Part shown: positions 42,845 to 53,929 of the stretch, in pieces
Layout: every line of letters starts with the position of its first letter
Numbering within the stretch: the first letter of the stretch is position 1
Origin: Gautieria morchelliformis
Lineage: Eukaryota > Basidiomycota > Agaricomycetes > Gomphales > Gomphaceae
NCBI GenBank assembly: GCA_015179125.1
Contig: WHVA01000204.1
Coordinates: 119,006-183,005, forward strand
DNA length: 64,000 bases
Reading direction: 5' to 3'
The notes under the pieces: model-generated
Seen by the model: only the letters and a program-made list of their open reading frames with translations
Database searches by the model: none
Told to the model about the DNA's origin: nothing
Translations under genes and position numbers: made by a program

Positions 42845-43180
42845 CCATACTTGCGCTCCATGAAAAGTAATTATCATGGTGCAACTTTGGGAACACAGAG
42901 TAGGCAGTACCAGTACTTGACTGGTAATTGTTCATTTTATCAAGAGGTGTAGCTGGCATTGTTACAGTGGATTTTTGCGTTCAGAAGGTAGGGCCGGGGC
43001 CCATAACCTAAGACAAATGTAAGTTCCCAGTGGCAGCGAAAGACACACTGGGAAGACTACACTATTGTACATACGCTCATACAAATACGCGTGTCTCAGA
43101 TTGAAAGGGGGTCGAGCACAGACCAATTGTTCCACCTTCCCGGGTCATGCCGAGCTACAAGACGCTCGACATCCTACAGA
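42845..43180. other. Segment unique to duplication unit 2, no gene seen
   Basis: Replaces the 29900-30540 region of unit 1. No recognisable motif. Confidence 0.4.
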
Positions 43181-43542
43181 TATTATTATTTATATAAATT
43201 TGCGATTGGAGGTGGAATTTACCTTGCGAATGAAATGAAACCTAAGGTGATTAGGATTGGCATGGTGAACAGGAGAGAGTGGGTGGATTCAAATCGTTAT
43301 GACATGAAATACGGGGACAAATATGGATATGAATACTAACCCGACGCCGGGAGAGGCAGAGAGGATATAAGATGACGAGCACGACCCCTCTTCCTCGAAG
43401 GAGCTAAATATATAGTACACGAAGAGGATGGACGGGCGGTTGCTGCGATGAGGGCGGTTAGTGGATGGAGAATGGGCCCAGCGGGCTGGGAATGACAAAG
43501 ATGACTCACAGACTGCGGGAAGATCGACCCCTGACTCTCGGC

Positions 43543-43755
43543 CTAGAACCTGGTGGGGGCATCGAGCTGGGTGCTTTCCGGGTCTACGATCACGCTGCCT
43601 GCAACATCGTGGTACAGTTTAGTAAACGCTGCACATCGTGATGGCGAAGAAGAAAGACGCTCACCTATTTCGAGGGAAGGGTTCACCATGGGGGCTGTGG
43701 CAGCCACGGTAGCGAGGAGGAACCCACTAACGAATGAGGTGAAGATGACGGGCAT
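43543..43755 (-). CDS. Small secreted-type peptide, 48 residues, two exons, copy 2
   Basis: Exons 43755-43665 and 43598-43543 with the same 66-nt intron as copy 1. The signal peptide is identical; the mature part ends QLDAPTRF instead of QLDAPTWF. The surrounding 1.9 kb is also duplicated, so intactness may only reflect recent copying. The function is unknown. Confidence 0.5.
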   Translation of the reverse strand: MPVIFTSFVSGFLLATVAATAPMVNPSLEIGERLSSSPSRCAAFTKLYHDVAGSVIVDPESTQLDAPTRF

Positions 43756-43808
43756 GGTGAGTACTAGTCGAGTGACGGGCGGGTACAGCGCTGACGAAGA
43801 GGGAGGGG

Positions 43809-45440
43809 ATGACAGGCGGGCGTGCAATTGTCGCCTGCGAAACTACAAGGGCGGCCAGGTTAAGTATTTCGCGAGTAGAGACCGTCACAAAGATACGTCG
43901 GGCCACAGCAGGATTTCAGAGCGCGGGTACGCAAGTACGCGGCGCGGGTCTGGTACTGCGACCATCCTCGTCATCCAGATCATTGCTAGTGCTGCGGTTT
44001 GACACGGAGGCGCCTCTCCAAGCGACTGTGTGCCTGGGTCAGCTGGATGGTTCAGATAGACGAAGTAGCAGTCCGACCAGGACGATGCGAGACAATGGGA
44101 GAGAACCTCAGATTCTAGGGGGATCGATAAGTTGGAGCCAGAGCGGCAAGCTTCGAAGACAAAGCAAGGGGAACAGGAAGGGGCCGGGCCGGTGCATCCG
44201 CGTTCTTTGCGTTCCTTTCCTGTCACTCTTTCTCCCCATGGTCCCTTTTGCATTTCCTTTGGTGTCTCTCTTTGGATTCTCTTTGCAATGCGTATCTTAT
44301 TCGGGTGTTGTTTTGTCGCGTCCAATTCAACATGTGTGCGATGGCTGGTTGAGATGTGTTCCTTGGTGAGTCTTGACGCATGTCTCCAAGTTCTGGTATC
44401 GTCCAGCGCCACCTATGTGTTGCGCGACGGGAAGTTGTGCTGTCAATGTGCGCTACTCAGCGTGATAATAAGGACGTAACAGCAGAGTTCAGCGACGTTT
44501 TGGGTCACCCTGCAGACGTGTATGACAGACTGAGCATCGACGCGATGCGGGTGTATTTGGAGACAAGCGTTGGTGGGGGTCTTCGGCATGAATGGTATGC
44601 TGACAAGGTAAAGTTGTGGAAGGGGGACTAAGCGTCAGTGATTCTTCTGAGCTCCGTAGCCAAGCGACGGCCAACAAGCTAAGCGGTAAGCAACGTTGTT
44701 CTGCTCCGGATGCGAGTCCGCATGGTCAACGCGCTGAACGCTTCAAGTAATGCAGGGTGAACGCACGCATATTATAGCACCATCGTACCTCGAGTGCATC
44801 CTGGTTCCTTATCTGGCGATGCCCACAGCCCTCAGCATACAATGTCTTCTTTATTCAACGCCCACCCACCACCATAGCGCACACGGACGACAATTGAGCT
44901 CGATGTTTGCTTTGTTCCATCAGTATCATCCTACGGCTTTCTCATGGCTTGTATGTTCCTCCCCCGCTCGCTGCCTTCAACTCCCTCGACTGCTTATGAG
45001 TCCCTATCAATAGGCGATGCAGAATCCGTCGCGTTGGTTCAACTAGGACGCGAGCGTGTGATGGCTTCAATTCAGGACTGGGCAGACCGCTGTGCACGAT
45101 GGTCCGTCAGCTATCCCTCACACATCAAGGCTCTCGGGTTCACATCAGTATACCGACCCTTACATAATTCACCGGTGCGTACTAATTTCCACAGCCACGT
45201 GCGATGAGTCGCAGCCGGTAATGCGGCACCGCGCGCTGCCGGGAGCCGAGAATAGAAACAGGGGGTTGGATTCATTGGAGCAACCGCGCGGTTCTCGGGT
45301 TGCAAGCTTCGCGGCTTCTGCTTCCTTAGCGGATGCGTGCCTTGTGGCGTTGGCAGCGAAGTGGTCTGGGCGCTTGACGTGAATCGAGCCTAAATAGGTA
45401 TACCCTATCAATCCATTTGATCGCCGATCGATCACTTCGA
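43809..45440. repeat. Repeat blocks Z, Y, X in segmental duplication unit 2
   Basis: Near-identical to 31191-32430 and then to 33180-33480. Unit 2 lacks the 32640-33110 AT-rich insert of unit 1. Confidence 0.8.
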
Positions 45441-45576
45441 TCATAATCGCGAGCTAATGGCGGTACACATACGTCACCCATGCTATGCTCCATATATAAG
45501 GCAGTCGAGCGGCATTCGTCTGCGCTTACCCACCCGTCACTCGATTAGTACTCATTCACACCTCACTCGTTAGTCG

Positions 45577-45756
45577 GGTCCTCCTTGCTACCGTGGCTGC
45601 CGCTGCCCCCACGGTGAACCCTTCGCCCGAAGAATGTGAGCGTCTTTCTTCTTCATCATGATATGCAGCGTTGACTAAAGTGCACGCGACGATGTTGCAG
45701 GCAGCGAGCTTGTAGACCTGGACAGTACCCAGCTCGATGCACCCACCAGGTTCTAG
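45577..45756 (+). pseudogene. Small secreted-type peptide gene, copy 3, inverted and start-less
   Basis: The two-exon layout is kept (exon 1 to 45635, intron 45636-45700, exon 2 45701-45756 ending QLDAPTRF-stop). The start codon region has been deleted: GTACTCATTCACACC stands where copies 1 and 2 have the ATG. Upstream it has its own TATA-like CATATATAAGG at about 45484-45494, unlike copies 1 and 2. Confidence 0.6.
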
Positions 45757-46099
45757 GCTGAGAGTCGGGGGTCGATATTCTCGCAGTCTGCGAGTCATCT
45801 TTGTCATTCCCAGCCCGCTGTGCCCGTTCTCCATCCACTAACCGCCCTCCCCGCACCAACCGCCCGTCCATCCTCTTCGTGTACTATATATTTAGCTCCT
45901 TCGAGGAAGAGGGGTCGTGCTCGTCATCTTCATATCCTCTCTGCCTCTCCCAGGGCCGGGTTCGTATTCATATCCGTATTCGTCCCCGTATTTCATATCA
46001 TAATGATTTGAACCCACACCCTCTCTCTCCCGTTCACCATTTCACTCCTAACCACTTTCGGTTTGATATCATTCGCAAGGTAAATCCCACCTCTAATCG

Positions 46100-47302
46100 C
46101 ACATTTATATAAATATCAAACTCAACTCTGCACACATGTCTCCTTTCTTCTACGAGAATACGCACAATGAGCATTATATAATGAACGCGCAAGATTGTGC
46201 TCTTCAGATTCGACACACTAAGCAGGGCAGCCGCAGATAGCGCACGTGTGGGAGCACGAAACGCGGGATAATGAGGTAAGGCGCCTAAAATTTCTCGGTG
46301 AATTCTGCCCTGCGCATGGTAGCCACGTGTGCCGAGCCTCCTTCGGCTTCGGGGTCCTGGCTACATCTTACGTCACTTCCTCGTTCTCTTGGTAACTTGG
46401 CGCTGCGGCGCTTCTGTCCCTGTCACACGGAATTTGGCGCTGGGTGCTTCCATTAATTGTCTTTTCTGTCGCTATGTGCCGGTAATAGCTCCACTCCTGA
46501 CATGTTTTAGGGCGCAGCCCCTTTGCACACTCTGTAGACGCATGCTCAGACTTTCTGTTCTACATTGTTCTCGCTGTCTGCCCTCCTTTTTTATATTTAG
46601 TTTTACTTCTTGCTCCTCTCCATGCACACTAGATAGTTGCTGACACATACTCACAGTGGAGACGAGGATGGCCTTCAAGTTCAATTCCACAAATTGCCTT
46701 GCACGCCTCGTGCGGACTCCATTGAGAAGTGGAGTTTGGCCAAGAGCAGCCAAGAGCACGGCCGTATCGCAACATATGCCGTGTCCGCAGGCTGTACTAA
46801 CAGCACAGGGACGGGTGCTGGTGCTACATCAGGCATGTATCAGGCACGAGAGGTAAAGGAGAAGGTGGGTGAGGACCGGATGGATGGAGGGGTAGGAGTG
46901 GGGGCTGCACACGCACGCAGATGCCTGCCAGCGGATGGCCTCACCAAGCATGTTCCCAACTACAAGCATGCACTCTTCGGCACCCTGCACCGTCCTCGAA
47001 AATTGAATGCATTCTAAGTGGGGAGATGGGGCTATGGTCCATCCCACATTTCGTCGTTCAGGTGTTCGGTATTCATCGTCACCATGATAGAAAGGTGTCG
47101 GATATGTATCTAACATATGATACATAGGGACGTTTGAGCACGGAGCACCAGCAGTATGTGGACTTATGCGGCCACGCGCGTAACCAGTAGGCCACGTGAC
47201 GCAACGTGTTGGTAGGTGCCGCTACCAGAATTTTGGGTTTTCCAGATATACCAGCGCTTATAAACGACAGAAGCAGCAGAAAAGGCAATTAATAGAAGCA
47301 CC
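46100..47302 (+). repeat. Dispersed repeat block P, copy 3 (left of the MULE)
   Basis: Parallel to 5085-6250. It is interrupted at 47302 by the Mutator-like element and resumes at 49116. Confidence 0.85.
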
Positions 47303-47499
47303 TAGGTTCAGCACAAGCCCCATCTCCGACTCAAAGTTCACGCTCTGCAAGCACTTTCCGGAGAAGGGGCTTGTACCAAGATGCCATGCTAGGGGGGCCG
47401 TCTCCCGCCGCCTCTACCACCAACCACACACTCTCTATGGCTTCACTCATTATAACAATTGTTGGTATTGGGTGAAGTAGTCTAGAGACGAAGTAGCTC

Positions 47500-47690
47500 A
47501 GTGAATGGTCGATTCACTAAGCGTATATTACTACTGTACCTAGAGATGAAGTAGCTACAGACAATATGTAAGCTATCGCACGTCTCAGTACACAGAAATG
47601 GTACGTACCTCAGTGAATGGTCAATTCACTGAGGTACGACTAGACATCCTTGAACTAATATACTGCCACGGTCAAGCGTGACCGTGGCTA
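47500..47690. repeat. Cluster of short hairpins inside the MULE
   Basis: CCTCAGTGAAT-GGTCA-ATTCACTGAGG at about 47609-47635, a similar CAGTGAATGGTCGATTCACT at about 47499-47518, and GCCACGGTCA-AGCG-TGACCGTGGC at about 47665-47688. Confidence 0.8.
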
Positions 47691-47697
47691 CCCAACT

Positions 47698-48164
47698 TAG
47701 TGTTTTCCTGGCCTGGCTTGGGCTCAAAAGCCCCGGTCACGGCTCGGCCTGAGACGGCTTGGGCTTCACAAAACCCAGACCAGGCTTTTTTTTTACGGCT
47801 CAGGCCCGGCTCCGGCCCGTCTCCGGCTCGGCTCGGCTCAGCTTTGGCCCCGGCTCGCTAGAGCATGGCTGCAGGGTGAAAAACACCCTTTTCATCCCTC
47901 ATTTGAACTTTAAGCGCCTTATCTAAGTTTCCCATGTGTGGTGCCGGCGCGCTGTGCCTGGGTCCCGTCGAGCCGCCTAGGGCGGCTTCACCCATACCAT
48001 CTAGGCACTCAAGAGCCGCGGCTTCACGGCTCAGCCCAGGCTTGTCAAATCCTGAGCCGGGCTTTTTGGGACAGCCTGGAGACGGCTACGGCCCGGCTCG
48101 GCTCGGCCTGTAAGGGCTCGGCTCTGGCTTTGTCGCAGCCTAAGCCGGGCCTGGGAAAACACTA
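47698..48164. mobile_element. hAT-type MITE, 467 bp
   Basis: The 8-bp target duplication ACCCAACT is at 47690-47697 and 48165-48172. Terminal inverted repeats begin TAGTGTTTTCCYRGGCCYGG, fitting the hAT YARNG rule. The interior is GC-rich and full of GGCTCGGCC words, resembling stretches at 26402-26640 and 41320-41400. Confidence 0.88.
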
Positions 48165-49115
48165 ACCCAACTATGTGTCCGTGCATCGGACACGACCCTG
48201 CGTTCTCCGCTTACTGGCCTCAATCCTCTAATCCCTACAACAATCTACTAGACCATATGTCTCTTGAGCTCCATAGCTAGTTAGAAATGCTTAATCACCA
48301 AGTAACTGTCTTATATCCCATTGGGAATAGTGGGGGTGGGCACAATTGTGCTATCTCACTTGTCAACGCGTTACACAGGGCCGGTCACTGATTTTTAAGG
48401 ACATCTATAGTTGGGAATGTAGGCCAGATATCCTAAATATTTTTAGCAGCAAATGGGACAGCTCGATCACTATGATAGTAGTGGTACGAATAAATTGGGT
48501 CATTGACAGGCACAGTTTCAAACCTTCAGGAAAGAAGGAGAGAAGAGAAACAATAATAGCTCAGAATATGAGACTCCCAGATGACTGATGAGAGAGAATA
48601 TGATCCCAAGCCTGTCCTCTAGAACATCTTTGCATGATAACAGCAGGATATCTCCCCAGCATACGTCGATGTCCATTTAAAATGAGAGCGTGCTTAAAGT
48701 CACATGACGTAATGAACTGTTGACACCGTCGTCTGGAAAAGTGCCCGGTGCTGTGCCCACCGGTCACCGAGCAGCAAAGTAATTTATGGGATCACTTTAA
48801 AACATACTACAGGTCATTGTGATGATTTTCATAAAATTATTCTTGAGTGACTGGTCCAACTACGTGCCTCACAAGCCATTTGTCACTCCTCCCAGAAGGC
48901 ACATCCATCACGACATAATTAAAATGATTCTTAGCTACTCACACAGGACAACTTGTCAGAATACATCTCTGTTACGATAATCTAAAGAAACCTTGACGTG
49001 AGAGGTGTTGTGGCTGACACAGCACCCCGAAGAGACGGTCCCCCTAGTGCGGCAGCTTGGTACAAGCCTCTCCTCTGGAGATGAAGTCGGAGCTTCAAGG
49101 CTTGCGCTGAACCTA

Positions 49116-49250
49116 AGAAGCACCCAGGGCCAACTTCCGATCGACAACAGGGACAGAAGCGCCGTCGCGGCAATTTACCAAGAGAAGGGAAGAAGCGAGG
49201 AAGTGACGTAAGATGTAGCCAGGAATGCGAAGCTCAACCATGCGCAGGGA
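49116..49250 (-). repeat. Dispersed repeat block P, copy 3, continuation
   Basis: Resumes after the MULE with CACCCAGGGCCAACTTCCGA and ends near GATGTAGCCAGGAATGCGAAG. Confidence 0.8.
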
Positions 49251-49279
49251 AGAACTCACCTGAGGACACCGATGCTGAT

Positions 49280-49560
49280 CAAAGTGATCGCTCGGTGATC
49301 AATCGGACATCAGACGTATTGATCCTATACCCATATAGGCTCGATTCACATCAAGCGCGCGGGCAGGCCACACCACAAAACACGCATCAGCTTAGGAAGC
49401 AGAAGCCCCGAAGCTTGCAAGCCGAGAAGCGTGCGCTTGCTCCGATCTTCGAATCCAGCCCCTGTTTCTATTCTTGGCTGCCGGCAGCGCCCAGTGCCAC
49501 ATTACCCTCAATTCGGTTGCAACTCATCACACGTGGCGATGTAACCGTTGTAAGACAGCT
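49280..49560 (+). repeat. Dispersed repeat block X, further copy
   Basis: Same order of landmarks as 6360-6740 (CCATATAGGCTCGATTCA to CACGTGGCGATGTAAC). Confidence 0.8.
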
Positions 49561-49609
49561 GCACTGTCTAGTTGCGGATGATGCATACACAAGCACCCAC
49601 ACACAGCCG

Positions 49610-49850
49610 CGGATTGTGGACAAGCATATCCTGTCCACATATCTTGTCCACCTAGCTTATTCACATCATGTCCACAATTCCTTACTATTTTTAGTTTTTC
49701 ATTGTTCCCTCAAGCTATAAGTAGTACAAGTTACGACCGAATAGATTATCTTTCGAGACCCCCTCTCACTCGCACAACTCGCTTCTAAGTCATACCCTTC
49801 GAGTACCACCAGGCCTGAACGACGCTCTACAAACTGGTGTGCTCCACCGC
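49610..49850 (+). mobile_element. Possible LTR (TGTGGACAAGC type)
   Basis: TGTGGACAAGCATATCCTGT and similar TTGTCCAC words, then CTATAAGTAGTAC as a TATA-like box and a C/T-rich leader, look like a basidiomycete Gypsy LTR. No target duplication or partner LTR was found. Confidence 0.35.
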
Positions 49851-50257
49851 GAGGAACAGCGCCTCCAATTGCTCGTATGTGTTTGGTATGTCCGTCTTTG
49901 CTGCGGAAGTGTCGAGGAAAATATTGGCAAGCGAGGGTAGGAGGTGGAGAACGAAGTGTATGAGCATGAGCAACTTGCAAATTAGGGTTTGGCAGCATTG
50001 CTGTAAAGTAGGATCGTAGAAGAAGTAGAGCACAGAAGAAAGCACCACAAGTGGAGAAATTCAGTGAAAACAGGTGGAGGGCTGGGATAGCGTGGTAAAG
50101 TCCGAACTTGTAAATTCTGCCAAAGTCCGAAGTCGTACGTTCACATTATTACCACGATTTTGCTGGCAAATATTTTTGCACACACCTCATTAAACACACA
50201 CTTCCTCACGTCTCCCAGCCTATCACAATACCCGATCCCACTGTAGCTTAACATTAG

Positions 50258-52677
50258 ATGGAAACTCGGGCAAGTAACAAAACAGCTCACCCTGGAAGAG
50301 TCGCCAAAGCCCCACCACGTCGAACCACAGCCACGGTACAAGAGGAGCGTACAGCTAAAGCTGAGGCTAAAGCAGAGGCTAAAGCAGCTCTTACAGAGGC
50401 CAAGAAAAAAAGCATCAAGCGTGCAGCTGAGTTTGAACGCAATGACATTGCGAACGAGGACATCATGGATGTTACTCCCCGTCCACCCTTTACTCCAAAG
50501 CCTCGGCCACTTCGTAACCGCAAAGCCAATCATACCTCTCAATCCAACCTTAACCCCATCAAAGAGTCGAGTGACGTCGAGATGACAGATGACTGTGACC
50601 AGAGCGTGTTCATACCTCCCAACTCTGAAGGTTCGGTAGTTGGCGACTCAGAGGTTGAAAGTGCCGTGGTGCCATCTCCTGCCAAGAAGAGGAAGGCTGA
50701 AGCTGGAAAGGGGGCTCTGCTGAAAGCAGCCACAACAAAGCAGGGGGCTATAGCAAAGATGGCAGGCAAGAAGGCCACGGTGAAATCGGCAAGCAAGAAG
50801 AAAAGGTGCGGGTGCGGGATGAGATCAACATCGCTGCGAAGGCAATAGAAGGGAAGGACTTGCCTGGGAACAAATATGGCAATATGGTAAAGTCAATGCT
50901 GAGTAATGGATGAAAAGCAGGTGGAGAGCCAGCTATCAAGGCGCCGTCATTGTCCCAGGGCATTGCAGTTGGTAAGAAGAAGGTGCAGAAGGAGGTCAGC
51001 TTATCGTTCGAGCAGGAGACGGCTATAGATCCCCGGGCTGATCAGCGTTCGAAACAAAACAAGACCGATGACTTGGCTGCAAAAAGGTAAGATACTCTCA
51101 CCCTATACTCCCATGCTACCATTGTTAACGCTAGACCAATCAACCCTGTTTTATTGGACACTCAGCAACTCATCTCCAAAAAAGAGGAAGTACGGCCAGG
51201 CAATCAATGATTGGGCCTCAACAATTCCCAGCCATGCTAAGCCTACCTCACAAGCTCCTAGCCATAGTACAACACATACTAAATCCACTTCTGGCCGCTC
51301 TGTCATCCCATCGCTTACCAACAGTACTAGCCACTCATCTGCCCCCTCTGTGCTTACAAAAAATATCAGAATCGTCAGTCAGGAGGCACTGGGTTCGGTC
51401 AAGGTAAAAGCCGAACCAGTGCTTGACACAATCACTATAAATTCTGATGGTGGTCTCTCCGAAAATGATGAGACAAATGGTGAGGAACGGGAGGTTGCAA
51501 TTAAAAGCCCTCCCAAGGGAAAGAAATGAATTACTAGCGAGGTTATTAGTATTTTTATCTTGCTGTAACACCATATTTAACTAAGTATTATTAATCTAGC
51601 AACTCATCCTCCAAAAACCTTCAAAGGCTGCTCAAACGACATCGAAAAAAGCACGAAATGAAGACCTTCCAGATTGGATAGATGGGAAATGGTTCCGCCA
51701 CACCTTTGTTACGACCTATATGGCCTTCGTTGGTCAAACCGTTAACCCATGGGATGCAACTAATAGCCACGAGTATGAGATAACATCTTCCACCGCAGTC
51801 TATCAAAAAGTATGTGACTGGCTCATTTCGGGAATGACACTTATTCCCATACTACAGACTATTCAACGCCTCACTGACTCATGGCGAAATGTTATTGGTT
51901 CCACTGCCATTGCGATCCTTCTGGCATTTTTTGACTCGCAAGAGCACTTACAAGATTCAGACGAAGAATGCCAAGAATTCTGCAAGTATTACCTCAACAG
52001 ACTTCGCTTCTTGTATGAGGACTCTGATCATGCCAAAAAATCAGTGTGTTAAACTGGATGTCATCGTTCAAATCCATCTAATACTAACAAGACACCATTC
52101 AGAAATGGAGGGGGCTCTTTTGCAACCCTTTTGTCCTCCAGACTTTTGCTGCGCACCTCACCGCCATCGAAGGTTGCAAGGCAATTCCTGGCCTCCATGA
52201 TGATGCTAAGCTTGCTGATGCAGCCACTGGTGCTTTAGGCTTGTCCGCCGCTGCGGTAAGTGTTATCTATTATGCTCAGAGGGTTGTTCTGACTGTTGTT
52301 AGGTGGAGAGAGCACTAACTCTCGTTGTGACTGGCACGTTGACGACTGCGACGGCCCGCGCTGCCAAAGGCAAGATGGTAACTCTGCCTAGGACTATGAA
52401 CCTCTCTACTGGCAAGGAATCCATGCGCCAGACAGGTTTTAGCGATGCATCTTGGGGCTTTGCTTCCTGTGCTTTTGCCAAATCGGCACGCGGGCTCAAT
52501 GACGACAAGTTCGGCCATCTCATGAATGATGCCCAAGCATTTGTCAAGCCAACTCGCGCACGAAACAGATCTACCAACGTTGCTACAGAAACAAACCTCG
52601 AGGATGATGACGAACGGGCATGCCTTGTCGACTACTCCGGCGGCTCCGATTCTGACTCTGAATCAGACTGTAAGTAA
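50258..52677 (+). CDS. Basidiomycete multi-exon protein of unknown function
   Basis: Starts METRASNKTAHPGR. The N-terminal half is basic and disordered (AKAEAKAEAKAALTEAKKK, SPAKKRKAEAGKG) and suggests a nuclear protein. An acidic middle (NSDGGLSENDETNGEERE, near 51440) leads to a conserved helical part: WIDGKWFRHTFVTTYMAFVG, LIPILQTIQRLTDSWRNVIG, YYLNRLRFLYEDSDHAKKS. After an intron (52052-52102) come FVLQTFAAHLTAIEG and, after another, VERALTLVVTGTL and DDKFGHLMNDAQAFVK. An acidic Ser-rich tail ends at 52677. I recall relatives of this layout in Agaricales but no function. Near 50803 the frame changes, and near 50912 an in-frame TGA appears unless short introns apply, so the gene may be decayed. 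Confidence 0.6.
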
Positions 52678-52679
52678 AC

Positions 52680-53270
52680 TTCTTCGCCTCCTTAACCCGA
52701 CTACTAGGTTGAACATTATCTTATTCAGAATCTGTGCCATGGCATGACTTCCAGCAGTCCATGATATTTATACATAGATTCCCACTATTCTTCGTTTCAA
52801 TACGTTATGGCCTGTTACCATGCCAGATTCAACTCTGGCTCGTCATGTTTCACCCATTTAGACTCGTTTTTCTACCGCTTTTTTTTTTTGCACTTAATGA
52901 ATACTTAGCACATTTAGCATGATTAAAACACACTTGGACTACGTTGCTTAACAAATAGTAAGTATATTGTCTGAAACAGTGCTAGCTTGAGTCATTCACT
53001 TTCTAATGCTTATTTTACTTCCTAAGGTGCTTAGACTCTTGGTCCATTTGTCTCACGCGTATGAAAATTGGGTTTGAAACTAGCTTAAAATATTACTTAT
53101 AGCCGTACTTAGCCAAAGTCCAGAATAAGCTCTCTGTAAGTCAAATTCATGGGAAGACTTGGCTTATTCCAAGCATGGTCGGGCTTAGCACCATCGGACT
53201 TACAGGTGCTTAGAATGATCGTTAAGTTGCGATAAGCCCCTTCAAAGGCCGGTAAGTATTATTCAGATTT
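52680..53270. other. No gene recognised
   Basis: AT-rich, with several CTTAG/CTAAG words and GACTTGGCT/AGCCAAAGTC inverted pairs at 53108-53165 that could be an old MITE. Confidence 0.4.
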
Positions 53271-53275
53271 TCCTG

Positions 53276-53757
53276 ATGCGGAAGTCGCCATCTCGACCCC
53301 ATATTAGGCCTATTTCTAGCGGCAGCTCGACGGATGCCAGAATATGCACTAATTCAGGCGGTGCGAGCATCGAAGTTGGGACCAACGTGTGGAGGGGTTC
53401 TGGGCTGACGATTGACAGTCCTCCGACCGATGTTGTGTGGGCACGCGGAAGTGAGTGTTTCGCTCTTCATCCGCTTGCGACGCGTCCCAGCTTGACACAC
53501 AGGAAGCGTTCGACAACAAGATTGTTACTAGTGCGAGGAATGGAGAGATCATTTATTGGGATGTTAACAAGTCGGGGTCCAAGTATGGTGCGTTGGCGTG
53601 GGTTCTCTGCGTAACCCAGAGGAGTACTCACATTACGCAGCCAGAAACGAGAATAAAGGAACGCAAGCGCCCACTCAATAAGCTAGCTATCTCTCCATTC
53701 CTGCTCTACCACTTTGCGAGTGGCTCGCAGGACGGCACCTGCGCTTATGGGTAACGT
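53276..53757 (+). pseudogene. RTC1: Fragment of WDR24/RTC1 (SEACAT/GATOR2 WD40 subunit)
   Basis: RTC1/WDR24 is a WD40 protein of the vacuole-associated SEA/GATOR2 complex that controls TORC1. Three exon pieces are seen: VGTNVWRGSGLTIDSPPTDV (about 53366-53425); after an intron of about 60 nt, FDNKIVTSARNGEIIYWDVN; and after a second intron (acceptor GCAGCCAG at 53647), TRIKERKRPLNKLAISPFLL to FASGSQDGTC. They match the start of the first WD repeats in order. The rest of the propeller and the RING end are missing. The fragment runs into unrelated sequence near 53760, then repeat block Y. Introns are retained, so it is a genomic fragment. Confidence 0.65.
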
Positions 53758-53929
53758 TTACCGTCTGCCAAACTCTCAGTATTGTGACCTGCTTCGCGCT
53801 GTAGGACCTCCGGAGCCCGCCATCTTCCATTATGAAAGTATACCACCCCACGGGGATTCGCGCTCTAGCTCTATCTCCGGTTCCCTCAAATCCCATTACT
53901 CTGTACTGGTCTGGAGAGCGGTAATATTC

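Larger units (their letters stand above)
47303..49115. mobile_element. Non-autonomous Mutator-like element (MULE), 1,813 bp
   Basis: The 9-bp target duplication AGAAGCACC is at 47294-47302 and 49116-49124. Terminal inverted repeats of about 100 bp start TAGGTTCAGCRCAAGCC and share the internal landmark GGCTTGTACCAAG. No transposase frame was found. A hAT-type MITE is nested inside. Confidence 0.85.
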
